Below are positions 35,228 to 44,032 of a stretch of DNA of 64,000 bases, piece after piece. Origin of the DNA: Thermoplasmatales archaeon (GTDB lineage Archaea > Thermoplasmatota > Thermoplasmata > Thermoplasmatales > GCA-001856825). Made by a program: the position numbers and the translations under genes. How positions within the stretch are numbered: the first letter of the stretch is position 1; each line of letters opens with the position of its first letter. The notes beneath the pieces are model-generated. The model worked only from the letters and a program-made list of their open reading frames with translations. It searched no databases and was not told the DNA's origin. The stretch lies in the NCBI GenBank assembly GCA_026127935.1, contig JAJSLL010000006.1, positions 1 through 64,000 on the forward strand, given 5' to 3'.

Positions 35228-37924
35228 TCAGGTTGTAGTTCTGATGACACTCTTTGCGACAAATGGAGTTGTGTTTTGGGATATGTTGGCCACCCTGATC
35301 CTGAAATCGACAGTCTTTGTACCTTTTCCTTTCTCCAGAACCATCACAGGATTCAGATCGAGTTCCACTATCTCTGGGTTGTCGTAGACAAGATGGGATA
35401 TTCTGACTATTACGTCCTTGTATCCCTCCTCATCCGCCACAATGCCTCCACGGTATCCCTCGAGTATCTTGGCGGTCCTGAGTTCTGAAATCATCTGATC
35501 TGCGTCTTCCCTGTCTATCGGAGCGAGTCTCGTCGAAATGTCCTTTAGGAGTTCCACGAGTTTACCTCCCATTCCCGCCACAACCATCGGTCCGAAAGCA
35601 GGATCGTGTGTGGAACCTGCAATCATCTCAATGCCGTCAGATACCATTTCCTGGACTACGAGGTAGTCGACTGCAAATCTCTTTGAGTTCAGCATCTGGA
35701 TCATAGCGTTCGCCTCTTCGGGTGCTTCTGCAACCGGTATATTCAGTTTGACTGCACCCACATCACTCTTGTGAATAAGTTTGGGACCGTATGCCTTTAT
35801 CGCTACCTTTCCCTCCCACCCCTGTGTCCTCGCCTTGACTTCTACCGGGTCTATGGCCGTCGCAGTTTTGATGGTGGGTATCTTGTATGTGTTCAGCACA
35901 AGATTGCACTCGTTATAGCTCAACCATTCCCTGCCCCCCCTAAGCGCTTTTGAAATAATAGCCTTCACACTTTCCTTGTCTATACCTCTTTCCTCCGTGA
36001 TCTGCCTTGCCGGAGCATATCTCCACTTTCCATACTCCGCTGCCTTAGAAAGGGAGATGGCTGCATCTTCTGGGAATGGGAATGAAGGTATACTGATACC
36101 ATCCCCCTTCAGGATCTCCGATATCCCTTTGGTACCCATGAAAACGGAAACCACTGTCTTGGCGTTATTGACTCTCTTTGTTCCGTCAATAATATTTCTC
36201 GCGACCTCGTTAGGATCCCACGCACCCGGAAGGATAAAAATGACTACGATTGAATCTATCTGATCCGTTGATCCGAGTATTTCGAGAGCCTTGGAATATG
36301 CGTCGGGTCCTATGCCCGCAGTCATATCGACTGGGTTCCTGACGCTTGCGATTGACGGTAGAATTTCTCTCAGTTCTTTCTTCGTGTTCTCGGAAAGGTC
36401 TGGAACTACTAGACCGTGGGATTCACATGCGTCGGCAGCCAGAATCCCAGCACCTCCAGCGTTCGTCAATATGGCTATTCTATTTCCCTTGGGAACAGGT
36501 TGATGGGCAAGTACTGAAGTGACATTGAACATCTCATCGAGTGTGTCACATCTAATGATTCCGCTCTGTTTGAACAGTGCATCCACAGTGACATCTGATG
36601 AGGAGAGAAGTGCTGCAGTGTGGGACTGTGTGGCCCTGAAACCCGCAGATCCCCTCCCGCTCTTCACCACTACAATCGGTTTCTTCTTCGTTATCCTTCT
36701 CGAGAGTTGGGAGAATTTAACCGGGTTTCCGAAGGATTCCAGGTATAGAAGAATCACATCCGTGTTCTTGTCATTCTCCCAGTACTGGATCAGGTCGTTT
36801 CCTGAAATATCCATTTTGTTTCCAACAGAAACAAACGAGCTGAGGCCTAGTCCAAGCTTGGCTGTAATGTCAAAGACCGCTATTCCTAGAGCTCCGGATT
36901 GAGACAGGAATGAAACTCTCCCCTTGACTGGTTTGAAGGGGGAGAACTGTCCGTTGAGGCTAACTTCCTCAGAATTGTTGACAACCCCCATGCAATTCGG
37001 GCCAATTACTCTCATCCCGTACCTGTCACAAACTTCTGTCAGCTGATCCTGACGCTTCTTGCCCTCTTCCCCCACTTCAGAAAATCCCGAGGTGATGATC
37101 ACGAGCCCTTTCACTCCCTTCTCTCCACACTCTTCTATGACTCTAAGGGCTGACTCTGCAGGCACCACTATTAGTGCCATCTCTACAGGGAAATCGATGT
37201 CCTTTACGGATTTGTAAGCCCTTATTCCCTGAACAAAGTCGTGCGATGGATTGACCGGAAATATCTGTCCTTGGAAATTGCTTTCAAGCAGGTTGAAGAA
37301 GAGCTGTCCACCAATAGAGCTCCTGTTGGAGGAGGCTCCGATGACAGCTACGCTCTTGGGTTCCAAGAAAAACTTTACCGCATTTACTGCAGATATTGCT
37401 TCCCTGTTCTCGAAATTCTTGATTGCCTCCGGAAGCGAGGAAGGTGAGAACCTAACTTTTAGGGATCCCGGTCCAGCTTCTGACTCAACCGCAAATCCCA
37501 TACTTTTGAGGACTGCTATCATCTTATAGTTCTCGGGGGAAACGTAAGCAACGATCTCACCAGCCCCAGATCTCACCGCCCGTTCCGCCATCAATCCCAG
37601 AACTGCGGTTCCAAGACCGAGGGATTGATACCTTTCATCGACTAATATGCCCATCTCTGCGATGTCCTTGACTTTCTCGTACAAAGCACCGTGCGCGATT
37701 ATCTTTCCATCCCTGAGGGCAATTACGGAGATTATATCTTTACCTTCACCTAGGAGGAGATCGATGGCCCGGTCTCTTGGAATGTTTTGCATGAACCTTC
37801 CAATGATCGCAGAATCTGATATGGAGTGAATGAATTCCTTGAATTTTGATAGATCCGCTTCAGTATATTCCCTGACAACAACCAGGGTCCCGTCCTTTAA
37901 CACAATACCTGAGTTTGCTATCAC
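35228..37924 (-). CDS. GNAT acetyltransferase fused to ADP-forming acyl-CoA synthetase
   Basis: The 898-residue protein has, in order, a GNAT domain (about 1-160, with the acetyl-CoA loop Q-S-L-G-L-G at 100-105), a CoA-binding domain (from about 185, V-A-V-I-G-A-S), a ligase domain with the phosphorylated His435 in T-Q-S-H-T-A-A, and an ATP-grasp domain from about 660. Relatives of this layout are either protein lysine acetyltransferases regulated by an inactive ligase part, or working acyl-CoA synthetases. The active-site histidine is kept here, so ligase activity (acyl-CoA + ADP + phosphate to acid + ATP) is plausible. It stands alone, 94 bp from S6e. Confidence 0.92.
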   Translation of the reverse strand: MIANSGIVLKDGTLVVVREYTEADLSKFKEFIHSISDSAIIGRFMQNIPRDRAIDLLLGEGKDIISVIALRDGKIIAHGALYEKVKDIAEMGILVDERYQSLGLGTAVLGLMAERAVRSGAGEIVAYVSPENYKMIAVLKSMGFAVESEAGPGSLKVRFSPSSLPEAIKNFENREAISAVNAVKFFLEPKSVAVIGASSNRSSIGGQLFFNLLESNFQGQIFPVNPSHDFVQGIRAYKSVKDIDFPVEMALIVVPAESALRVIEECGEKGVKGLVIITSGFSEVGEEGKKRQDQLTEVCDRYGMRVIGPNCMGVVNNSEEVSLNGQFSPFKPVKGRVSFLSQSGALGIAVFDITAKLGLGLSSFVSVGNKMDISGNDLIQYWENDKNTDVILLYLESFGNPVKFSQLSRRITKKKPIVVVKSGRGSAGFRATQSHTAALLSSSDVTVDALFKQSGIIRCDTLDEMFNVTSVLAHQPVPKGNRIAILTNAGGAGILAADACESHGLVVPDLSENTKKELREILPSIASVRNPVDMTAGIGPDAYSKALEILGSTDQIDSIVVIFILPGAWDPNEVARNIIDGTKRVNNAKTVVSVFMGTKGISEILKGDGISIPSFPFPEDAAISLSKAAEYGKWRYAPARQITEERGIDKESVKAIISKALRGGREWLSYNECNLVLNTYKIPTIKTATAIDPVEVKARTQGWEGKVAIKAYGPKLIHKSDVGAVKLNIPVAEAPEEANAMIQMLNSKRFAVDYLVVQEMVSDGIEMIAGSTHDPAFGPMVVAGMGGKLVELLKDISTRLAPIDREDADQMISELRTAKILEGYRGGIVADEEGYKDVIVRISHLVYDNPEIVELDLNPVMVLEKGKGTKTVDFRIRVANISQNTTPFVAKSVIRTTT

Positions 37925-38030
37925 TATATCCGATTGCGTTGAAGTTAAAGAAAGTTGTTGGTTTTTATTAAAAACTTAAACCGAGATGACGAAGACAAGC
38001 GGAAGGCGAATACTTGGATTCTGAGCCTCT

Positions 38031-38672
38031 TTAGAAATTGTTGAAGTACTCTGCGTTTACTTGTTCGAATGGATGAACCTCTCTATCAAAGGTATCTCTC
38101 ACTTGCTTTATCAGGGCTTCACGCTCCACCTTGATGTAGCCGATGGTGCGGGGGTCGAGTCCACAGGGACTTATCTTATTGAAACCAGCAATTACTTCCT
38201 TCGAAATATTGATGGCTACACCGTGGAACGAAATCTTGTCCCTTATGGCGAGACCGATTGAAGCTACTTTCTTGCCGTCCACCCAGATGCCAGGTTCATC
38301 TCCCACTTTACCTTCAAACCCTAATTTCCCGACCGAGGTGATCACAATATCTTCAATCAGGTGGACAAATTTTTTGACCCCATCGATCTTGTTCTTTTCC
38401 AGGTCAATTATGGGATAGATTACAAGCTGTCCTGGCCCGTGATATGTCACATCTCCACCCCTCTCAGTCTCTATGACCTCCACTCCAGAATAATTTTCGG
38501 GTTTCTTTCCCCGTCCCACAGTAAAGACTGAGGGATGGTCGAGAAATAGCAGAACGTCTCCCAACTCCCCTCTCCTCACCTTGTCTACCAGTTTCCTCTG
38601 CAACTCGAGTGAAATAGAATAATCGATCGTTCCGAGATCAGCGACTGGATTTGTAGTGTAATGATTTCCCAT
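38031..38672 (-). CDS. lipB: Octanoyltransferase LipB
   Basis: The 213-residue protein has R-G-G-D-V-T-Y-H-G-P-G-Q-L near residue 75, the catalytic Lys135 in K-K-V-A-S-I-G and Cys170 in I-S-P-C-G. It transfers octanoyl from a carrier to the lipoyl domain lysine. Its first 35 bp overlap the 3' end of lpdA, in keeping with the rest of this operon. LipB normally uses octanoyl-ACP, which archaea generally lack, so the donor is an open question. Confidence 0.94.
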   Translation of the reverse strand: MGNHYTTNPVADLGTIDYSISLELQRKLVDKVRRGELGDVLLFLDHPSVFTVGRGKKPENYSGVEVIETERGGDVTYHGPGQLVIYPIIDLEKNKIDGVKKFVHLIEDIVITSVGKLGFEGKVGDEPGIWVDGKKVASIGLAIRDKISFHGVAINISKEVIAGFNKISPCGLDPRTIGYIKVEREALIKQVRDTFDREVHPFEQVNAEYFNNF

Positions 38673-39957
38673 AAGTGGCTTCCGCAGCCTCCTTCACACC
38701 CTCAGAGAGTGTAGGGTGGGGATGGACAGTCATTCCAAGATCCTTGGATGTAAGTCCCGATTCCACAGCCAGTGAAATCTCGCTTATCAACTCTGAAGCT
38801 CTGGGAGCAACGAATGCTCCCCCCTTGATCACAAAGTTATCGTCAACGTAAATCCTGAATACCCCCTGGCTGGCATTCATGCCTAGGGCACGACCGTTCG
38901 TTGCCAAGGGTATGTTGTTGAACTTTTCGGTTTTTGTTCCAGTTGTCGCGATCTCAGGGTCCGAATAAATGACGAAAGGCATGGCGTGGTAATCGACTTC
39001 CGCGATTTTTCCAGATATGTTATCCGCAGCGATTTCGGCATCATAGAACGCCTTGTGTGCTAGCATCGGTTGACCGCTCACATCCCCAACTGCATACACG
39101 CCTTCCACGCTAGTTCTTTTTCTCTTGTCCGTCTTTATGAACCTTCCATCCATCTCCGGATTGATTTTTTCTAGTCCAAATCCTTGAGTGTTTGGTTGGC
39201 GTCCAACAGTCATAACTACGAGCTCTGAATTCAGGAGGCTCCCGTCTGTTAAACTCACCGTGTATCCGTCAGCCTTTGTCACCTTCTCTACTCTGGCTCC
39301 GACGATTGTCTTGATCCCGAGTGTATTCATCCTCCTCTCCACGAACTTGCTCAGATCTGTATCTGTACCTGGAAGTATGTTTGGCATCATCTCAACAATG
39401 GTCACTTCACTTCCCAACTTCGCAAATGCAGTCCCAAGTTCAATGCCAATGTAGCCACCTCCGATCACGACTAGTGACTTTGGTATGTGGTCGACGTCGA
39501 GTATGTCCTTGTTGTACAGCACTTCATCAATTCCCTTTATCCTGGACGGTACTGAACCAGTCGCTATGACGATGTTTTTTGCGTCGTACGTCTCATTGGA
39601 CACCTTAACCGAGTTGCTGTTTTCGATCGTCCCCTTCCCCTTCACTACGACTCCCCCATAGGAAGTAACCAGTCTCTCCACTCCCGAAGTCAATTTATTG
39701 ATCATCCCCCACTTCCATTCCTGCCACTTCTTCATATCGATTGTGACAGAAGATGTGACTCCTGGCATCTCCTTTAGGTATGAGATCGCATCAGCGAGCT
39801 CAATGACTGCCTTGCTTGGTATGCATCCGAAATTCAGGCATTCCCCTCCGATCTTGTTCTCTTCGATCATCAGTGCCTTCTTACCATTCTGTCCAAGTCT
39901 AATCGCGGTGGAATAGCCTCCCGGTCCGCCACCCAAAATAATGGCATCGTATTCCAT
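38638..39957 (-). CDS. lpdA: Dihydrolipoyl dehydrogenase (E3)
   Basis: The 439-residue flavoprotein has the redox disulfide Cys40-Cys45 in C-L-N-F-G-C-I-P-S-K, a second nucleotide fold G-G-G-Y-I-G-I-E, the FAD motif A-V-G-D-V-S-G and the C-terminal His-Glu dyad in H-P-H-P-T-L-S-E-G. It reoxidises the dihydrolipoyl arm of E2 and could also serve glycine cleavage. The gap to the E2 gene is 3 bp. Confidence 0.96.
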   Translation of the reverse strand: MEYDAIILGGGPGGYSTAIRLGQNGKKALMIEENKIGGECLNFGCIPSKAVIELADAISYLKEMPGVTSSVTIDMKKWQEWKWGMINKLTSGVERLVTSYGGVVVKGKGTIENSNSVKVSNETYDAKNIVIATGSVPSRIKGIDEVLYNKDILDVDHIPKSLVVIGGGYIGIELGTAFAKLGSEVTIVEMMPNILPGTDTDLSKFVERRMNTLGIKTIVGARVEKVTKADGYTVSLTDGSLLNSELVVMTVGRQPNTQGFGLEKINPEMDGRFIKTDKRKRTSVEGVYAVGDVSGQPMLAHKAFYDAEIAADNISGKIAEVDYHAMPFVIYSDPEIATTGTKTEKFNNIPLATNGRALGMNASQGVFRIYVDDNFVIKGGAFVAPRASELISEISLAVESGLTSKDLGMTVHPHPTLSEGVKEAAEATYGKSLHYKSSR

Positions 39958-39960
39958 ATT

Positions 39961-41124
39961 TCACACCAGAAGTGTAGCGGGAGCCTCTAAATATTTTTTG
40001 ACCCTAGAAATGAACCTGGCCGCCATTGCCCCGTCAATCAGTCTGTGGTCTGCTGATAGAGTCACGTACATGAACTTCCCCTGTACTCCGTCCATTATCC
40101 TGTGGATTCCCATGATCGCGACCTCAGGGTAATTGATGATAGGAGTGGAAAATATCCCGCCTATGCTTCCCACGTTCGTAACAGTGAATGTCGAATCCCT
40201 CACTTCCTCCAGTTTCAGCTTTCCCTCCCTTGCTCTTTTTGCAAGTTCTTCTATCTCCGCAGAAAGTTCTGTCAGTGTTTTCTTATCAGCTTGCTTGACT
40301 ACCGCAACTGTGAGTCCTTCGACTGTATCAACTGCCACACCAATGTTGTAGTAGTCCAATAGTTCAAAGTTGCCGTCTTCGTGGGACCTCGCATTGAGGT
40401 ACGGATACTCCTTCAGAGCGGCGACCGCAGCCTTTACAAAGAATGGAGTGAAACTTAGTGTGACTCCCTGCAACTTCAGTTTATCCTTGAAATCTATGAG
40501 TTCCTGCATCTTCACTTCTTCTGCAACGGCATAGTGAGGAATGTTGCGCTTTGATTTTGTCATCTTTTCAGATATCAATCTTCTGAGTCCCTTCAGTTCC
40601 ATTACTTTCCTTTCAACCGTCACCGCCTGTGGTTTCGGTGCAGCGGAAGTCTCTTCAGTTACTGGCGTTGCAACATAAGACTCTACGTCTTTTGCGGTGA
40701 TCCTGCCGCCAGGACCCGTCCCCTTCACTCTCGAAAGTTCAATACCCTTCTCCCTTGCAAGTTTCCTTACTGCAGGTGGTGCAAGAACGGATCCGCTATC
40801 TGCTGGTTCTCCCTTTACAGGTATCTGAGACGTCTTTGTTGATGTCTCCTTTACTACCTCTTCGCGAGTGGTCGGGACGGTTGTAGAAGAACTTCCACCT
40901 ATTTCCAGGAGAGAAGTACCTACTTTGGCAATTTCGCCCTCCTTGTAGTACAATTTCGTGACCTCTCCCTCGAAAGGTGAAGGGATCTGAACTGTTACCT
41001 TGTCGGTCATTACTTCTACTATGACATCGTCCTTGTGAACCAAATCCCCCTGCTTAACGTTCCACTTGACGATCTCTCCTTCTTGGACTCCTTCTCCAAT
41101 GTCCGGTAACTTGAATGTAGGCAT
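39961..41124 (-). CDS. 2-oxoacid dehydrogenase E2 (dihydrolipoamide acyltransferase)
   Basis: The 387-residue protein has one N-terminal lipoyl domain with Lys42 in M-T-D-K-V-T, a Ser/Thr/Pro-rich linker, a peripheral-subunit-binding domain (A-P-P-A-V-R-K-L-A-R-E-K-G near 115) and a catalytic domain ending with D-H-R-L-I-D-G. It forms the core of the complex and transfers the acyl group to CoA. It lies 9 bp after E1 beta. Confidence 0.96.
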   Translation of the reverse strand: MPTFKLPDIGEGVQEGEIVKWNVKQGDLVHKDDVIVEVMTDKVTVQIPSPFEGEVTKLYYKEGEIAKVGTSLLEIGGSSSTTVPTTREEVVKETSTKTSQIPVKGEPADSGSVLAPPAVRKLAREKGIELSRVKGTGPGGRITAKDVESYVATPVTEETSAAPKPQAVTVERKVMELKGLRRLISEKMTKSKRNIPHYAVAEEVKMQELIDFKDKLKLQGVTLSFTPFFVKAAVAALKEYPYLNARSHEDGNFELLDYYNIGVAVDTVEGLTVAVVKQADKKTLTELSAEIEELAKRAREGKLKLEEVRDSTFTVTNVGSIGGIFSTPIINYPEVAIMGIHRIMDGVQGKFMYVTLSADHRLIDGAMAARFISRVKKYLEAPATLLV

Positions 41125-41133
41125 CTCAATCCC

Positions 41134-42099
41134 TCAATAATTTAGCACCTTATTAATTGCGTTCATTATTCTTTTCTCGTCAGGAATGTAGAATTCCTCG
41201 TGAGAGTACGGGAACGGAATGTCGTACCCTGTAACCCTGACTATGGGAGCGAGCAGCGAATCTATCGCCCTCTCTGCAATTAACGCTGAAATTTCCGCAC
41301 CAACACCAAGTGTTCTTGGCGCCTCATGGACAATCACGACTCTGCCTGTTTTCTTCGCCGTCTGAAGGATTGCGGTGATATCCATCGGCAGTATAGTTCT
41401 TAGATCTATCACATCAGCGTTCACCTGGTTTTTCTCGACCGCGCTCATTACCACCGGAACCATGCTACCGTATGTGATGATCGACACATCATCACCCTCC
41501 TTCAACTTGGCCGCTTTTCCTATCTCTACTTCAAACTGTTCGTCGGGAACTTCTGACTTTGCTGCCCTGTACAACCTCTTCGGCTCGAGGAATATTACTG
41601 GGTCTTTGCTCTTGTAAGCTGAGACCAGCAGTCCGCTGGCATCGTATGGGTTTGATGGAGTTACGACGATGAGGCCAGCGGTATGAGCAAAGTAAGCTTC
41701 TCCGCTCTGTGAATGGTACAGTCCTCCTCTGACCCCTCCACCGTAAGGTGTTCTTATGACCAGCGGTACGTCGAATCGTCCTCCAGTCCTATACCTGACC
41801 TTGGCAATGTTGTTGACTATCTGATCAAATGCGGGGAAGATATAATCCTGAAATTGGATCTCAGCAATTGGTTTGAGCCCATACATTGCCATACCCGAAG
41901 CCATCCCGATGATTGCAAGCTCGTTCAACGGGGTGTCGATTACCCTTTCGGTCCCGTACTTGTTCAGCAGGTTATCAGTGACCCTGAATACCCCACCATC
42001 TCTTCCAACGTCCTCGCCCATGATGATTATTCTCTCATCGGTTGCCATCAGTCGATCTAAGGATCTGTTCAGAGACTGTACCATGTTAATCTGAGACAT
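41134..42099 (-). CDS. 2-oxoacid dehydrogenase E1 beta subunit
   Basis: The 321-residue protein has the E1 beta order G-E-D-V-G-R-D-G-G-V-F-R, D-T-P-L-N-E and P-I-A-E-I-Q-F-Q-D-Y near residues 28-86, then R-T-P-Y-G-G-G. In related archaeal complexes branched-chain or pyruvate 2-oxoacids are substrates. The start lies 14 bp inside the E1 alpha gene. Confidence 0.95.
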   Translation of the reverse strand: MSQINMVQSLNRSLDRLMATDERIIIMGEDVGRDGGVFRVTDNLLNKYGTERVIDTPLNELAIIGMASGMAMYGLKPIAEIQFQDYIFPAFDQIVNNIAKVRYRTGGRFDVPLVIRTPYGGGVRGGLYHSQSGEAYFAHTAGLIVVTPSNPYDASGLLVSAYKSKDPVIFLEPKRLYRAAKSEVPDEQFEVEIGKAAKLKEGDDVSIITYGSMVPVVMSAVEKNQVNADVIDLRTILPMDITAILQTAKKTGRVVIVHEAPRTLGVGAEISALIAERAIDSLLAPIVRVTGYDIPFPYSHEEFYIPDEKRIMNAINKVLNY

Positions 42100-43129
42100 T
42101 CAAATCCCTCCTCTCTTCCTCCTGAATCCATGTTGGCTTTTCGTAAACGTCATCAAAGATGCTCAATGGATCAGTAGGAGGTATGTTCATCCTTTCCTCC
42201 ATCTCCTTGTCGACATTTTCTTTCGCCTGTGCCTTGGTTGCCATTACAAAATTGGAATCGACAACTCCCATTTTCAGGAGGAGGTTTTCAAGTCTCTTTA
42301 TTGGATCTTTTTCACTGCCATCAGTTATCTCATCAATCCTGTACTTCTTCGGATCGTCTGATGTGGAATGGGGTCCTATTCTGTATGTCACCGCTTCGAC
42401 AAGGTATGGTCCCTTCCCGCTTCTGACATAATCAAAAGCTTCCTGAAGGCCTGAAAGGGAACCTATGAGATCGTTGCCATCTACCCTCTTTCCGGGTATT
42501 CCATATGCAGCCCCTTTCTTGTATATTTCAGCCTTAGTCTGTTTACTTGCAGGAAGTGAAATTGCCCACCCGTTGTTTTCACAGATGAAGAGAACATTGA
42601 GATTGTATACCGATGCCATTGTCAATGCCGCGTGAAAATCTGAAGTGGAAGTTGCACCATCTCCAAAAGTTGTAATTACAATTCCGTTCTTCTTGGTGTA
42701 TCTCATTGAATATGCGGCACCGACTGTCAGAGGTAGGTGTGCACCTACAGGACTCTGCACGGTAGAGAAATTGAACTCCTTGAATGAGAAATGATCCGGC
42801 ATCTGTCTTCCCTTCTGGAAGTCATTGCTGTTCCCGAGCATCTGATCAAAGATCAGAGACAACGGCACTCCTCTCTGAAGGTAGAGCGCAAGGTCTCGGT
42901 AATAAGCGAAAATAAGATCTTCCTTATCGGCGAGCATAGCAGTTGCTATCTGTATCATTTCCTGACCCTGAGCAGGGACATGGAATCCAATTATCCCCTG
43001 TCTCTGGGCATTTATTATTTTTATGTCGAGAGTTCTCGCCAAGACTGCAGTCTTGTACGCGGCGATAGCCTGCTCATTCGACAGATTACCAACAATAGCC
43101 ATGTCCCTCAGTGTCTCCTCATCGCCCAT
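42086..43129 (-). CDS. 2-oxoacid dehydrogenase E1 alpha subunit
   Basis: The 347-residue protein has the thiamine diphosphate motif G-D-G followed after 26 residues by N-N (T-F-G-D-G-A-T-S to C-E-N-N), the G-F-H-V-P-A-Q-G-Q-E region and the phosphorylation-loop-like R-I-G-P-H-S-T-S. It decarboxylates the 2-oxoacid. Length and R-x-G-P-H-S-T-S-D-D-P fit the branched-chain/acetoin type better than classical pyruvate dehydrogenase. It overlaps lipA by 22 bp and E1 beta by 14 bp. Confidence 0.95.
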   Translation of the reverse strand: MGDEETLRDMAIVGNLSNEQAIAAYKTAVLARTLDIKIINAQRQGIIGFHVPAQGQEMIQIATAMLADKEDLIFAYYRDLALYLQRGVPLSLIFDQMLGNSNDFQKGRQMPDHFSFKEFNFSTVQSPVGAHLPLTVGAAYSMRYTKKNGIVITTFGDGATSTSDFHAALTMASVYNLNVLFICENNGWAISLPASKQTKAEIYKKGAAYGIPGKRVDGNDLIGSLSGLQEAFDYVRSGKGPYLVEAVTYRIGPHSTSDDPKKYRIDEITDGSEKDPIKRLENLLLKMGVVDSNFVMATKAQAKENVDKEMEERMNIPPTDPLSIFDDVYEKPTWIQEEERRDLNVSD

Positions 43130-43950
43130 GCTTCTGCGGCCCTGTAAGATGTTCTAACCAGGGGTCCAGATGCCACGAACTGGAATCCCAGCTCGTACCC
43201 AATTTCCTTGAATTTTTCGAAACTGTTCATGCTGCTGTACTCTACAACAGGCAGTTGCATTTTTGATGGCCTGAGATATTGTCCTATTGTAAGAATGCTC
43301 ACACCAACACCTCTTAGGTCCCTCATCGTTTCAATGACTTCTTCATCAGTTTCACCAAGACCAACCATTATCGAAGACTTTGTAACGAACCCTTTTGATG
43401 CAGCATAATTTAGAACTTCTAGTGATTGATCGTAATCGGCACGATGGTCTCTCACCGAAGACGAAAGCCTCCTGACAGTCTCGACGTTGTGTGCAAAGAC
43501 AACAGGCGCCTCGTTCAAGATCGTATCTATGCATTCTTTGTTTCCCCTGAAATCGGGAGTCAGAACTTCAACCACCGCCCCGGTGTTCTTGACTTCCTTA
43601 ATGACGGTCGCAAAGTGATGGGCTCCCTGATCGGGTAGATCGTCCCTATCTACGGACGTTATAACTACATACTTCAATCCCATCTCTTTCACGGCCGTTG
43701 CAACTTTAGATGGTTCCATTGGATCCAACGGTTGGACAAATCCATGAGTTACAGAACAGAACCTGCACGCCCTTGAACAATTCTTACCAAGAACCATAAA
43801 AGTAGCAGTCCCGTTAGACCAACATTCCCCTCTGTTGGGGCATCTCGCTTCCTCACAAACGGTGTGCAAATTAAGACCGTTGACTTCCCTTTTTGTGTCG
43901 AAGAAAGTCTCTTCAGTGGGAAGCTTAACTTTCGCGTACTCTGGATGCAT
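43108..43950 (-). CDS. lipA: Lipoyl synthase LipA
   Basis: The 280-residue radical SAM enzyme has the auxiliary-cluster cysteines 32, 37 and 43 (C-x4-C-x5-C), the radical SAM cysteines 58, 62 and 65 (C-x3-C-x2-C), and the C-terminal R-T-S-Y that stands for the R-S-S-Y serine ligand. It inserts two sulfurs into the octanoyl group on the lipoyl domain. It is the first gene of the six-gene operon down to lipB. Confidence 0.96.
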   Translation of the reverse strand: MHPEYAKVKLPTEETFFDTKREVNGLNLHTVCEEARCPNRGECWSNGTATFMVLGKNCSRACRFCSVTHGFVQPLDPMEPSKVATAVKEMGLKYVVITSVDRDDLPDQGAHHFATVIKEVKNTGAVVEVLTPDFRGNKECIDTILNEAPVVFAHNVETVRRLSSSVRDHRADYDQSLEVLNYAASKGFVTKSSIMVGLGETDEEVIETMRDLRGVGVSILTIGQYLRPSKMQLPVVEYSSMNSFEKFKEIGYELGFQFVASGPLVRTSYRAAEAWAMRRH

Positions 43951-44032
43951 TATTTTGAAAGTTGATTATGCCTTTAAAGATTTTCGGTATAATTAAATTC
44001 TATGTCATTAAATGTCTCCGTGAGGGGACATC

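Noticed and set aside
34850..35488. 212-residue frame antisense to S6e and the acyl-CoA synthetase tail
   Set aside because: It spans two real genes and the promoter of S6e; a shadow frame.
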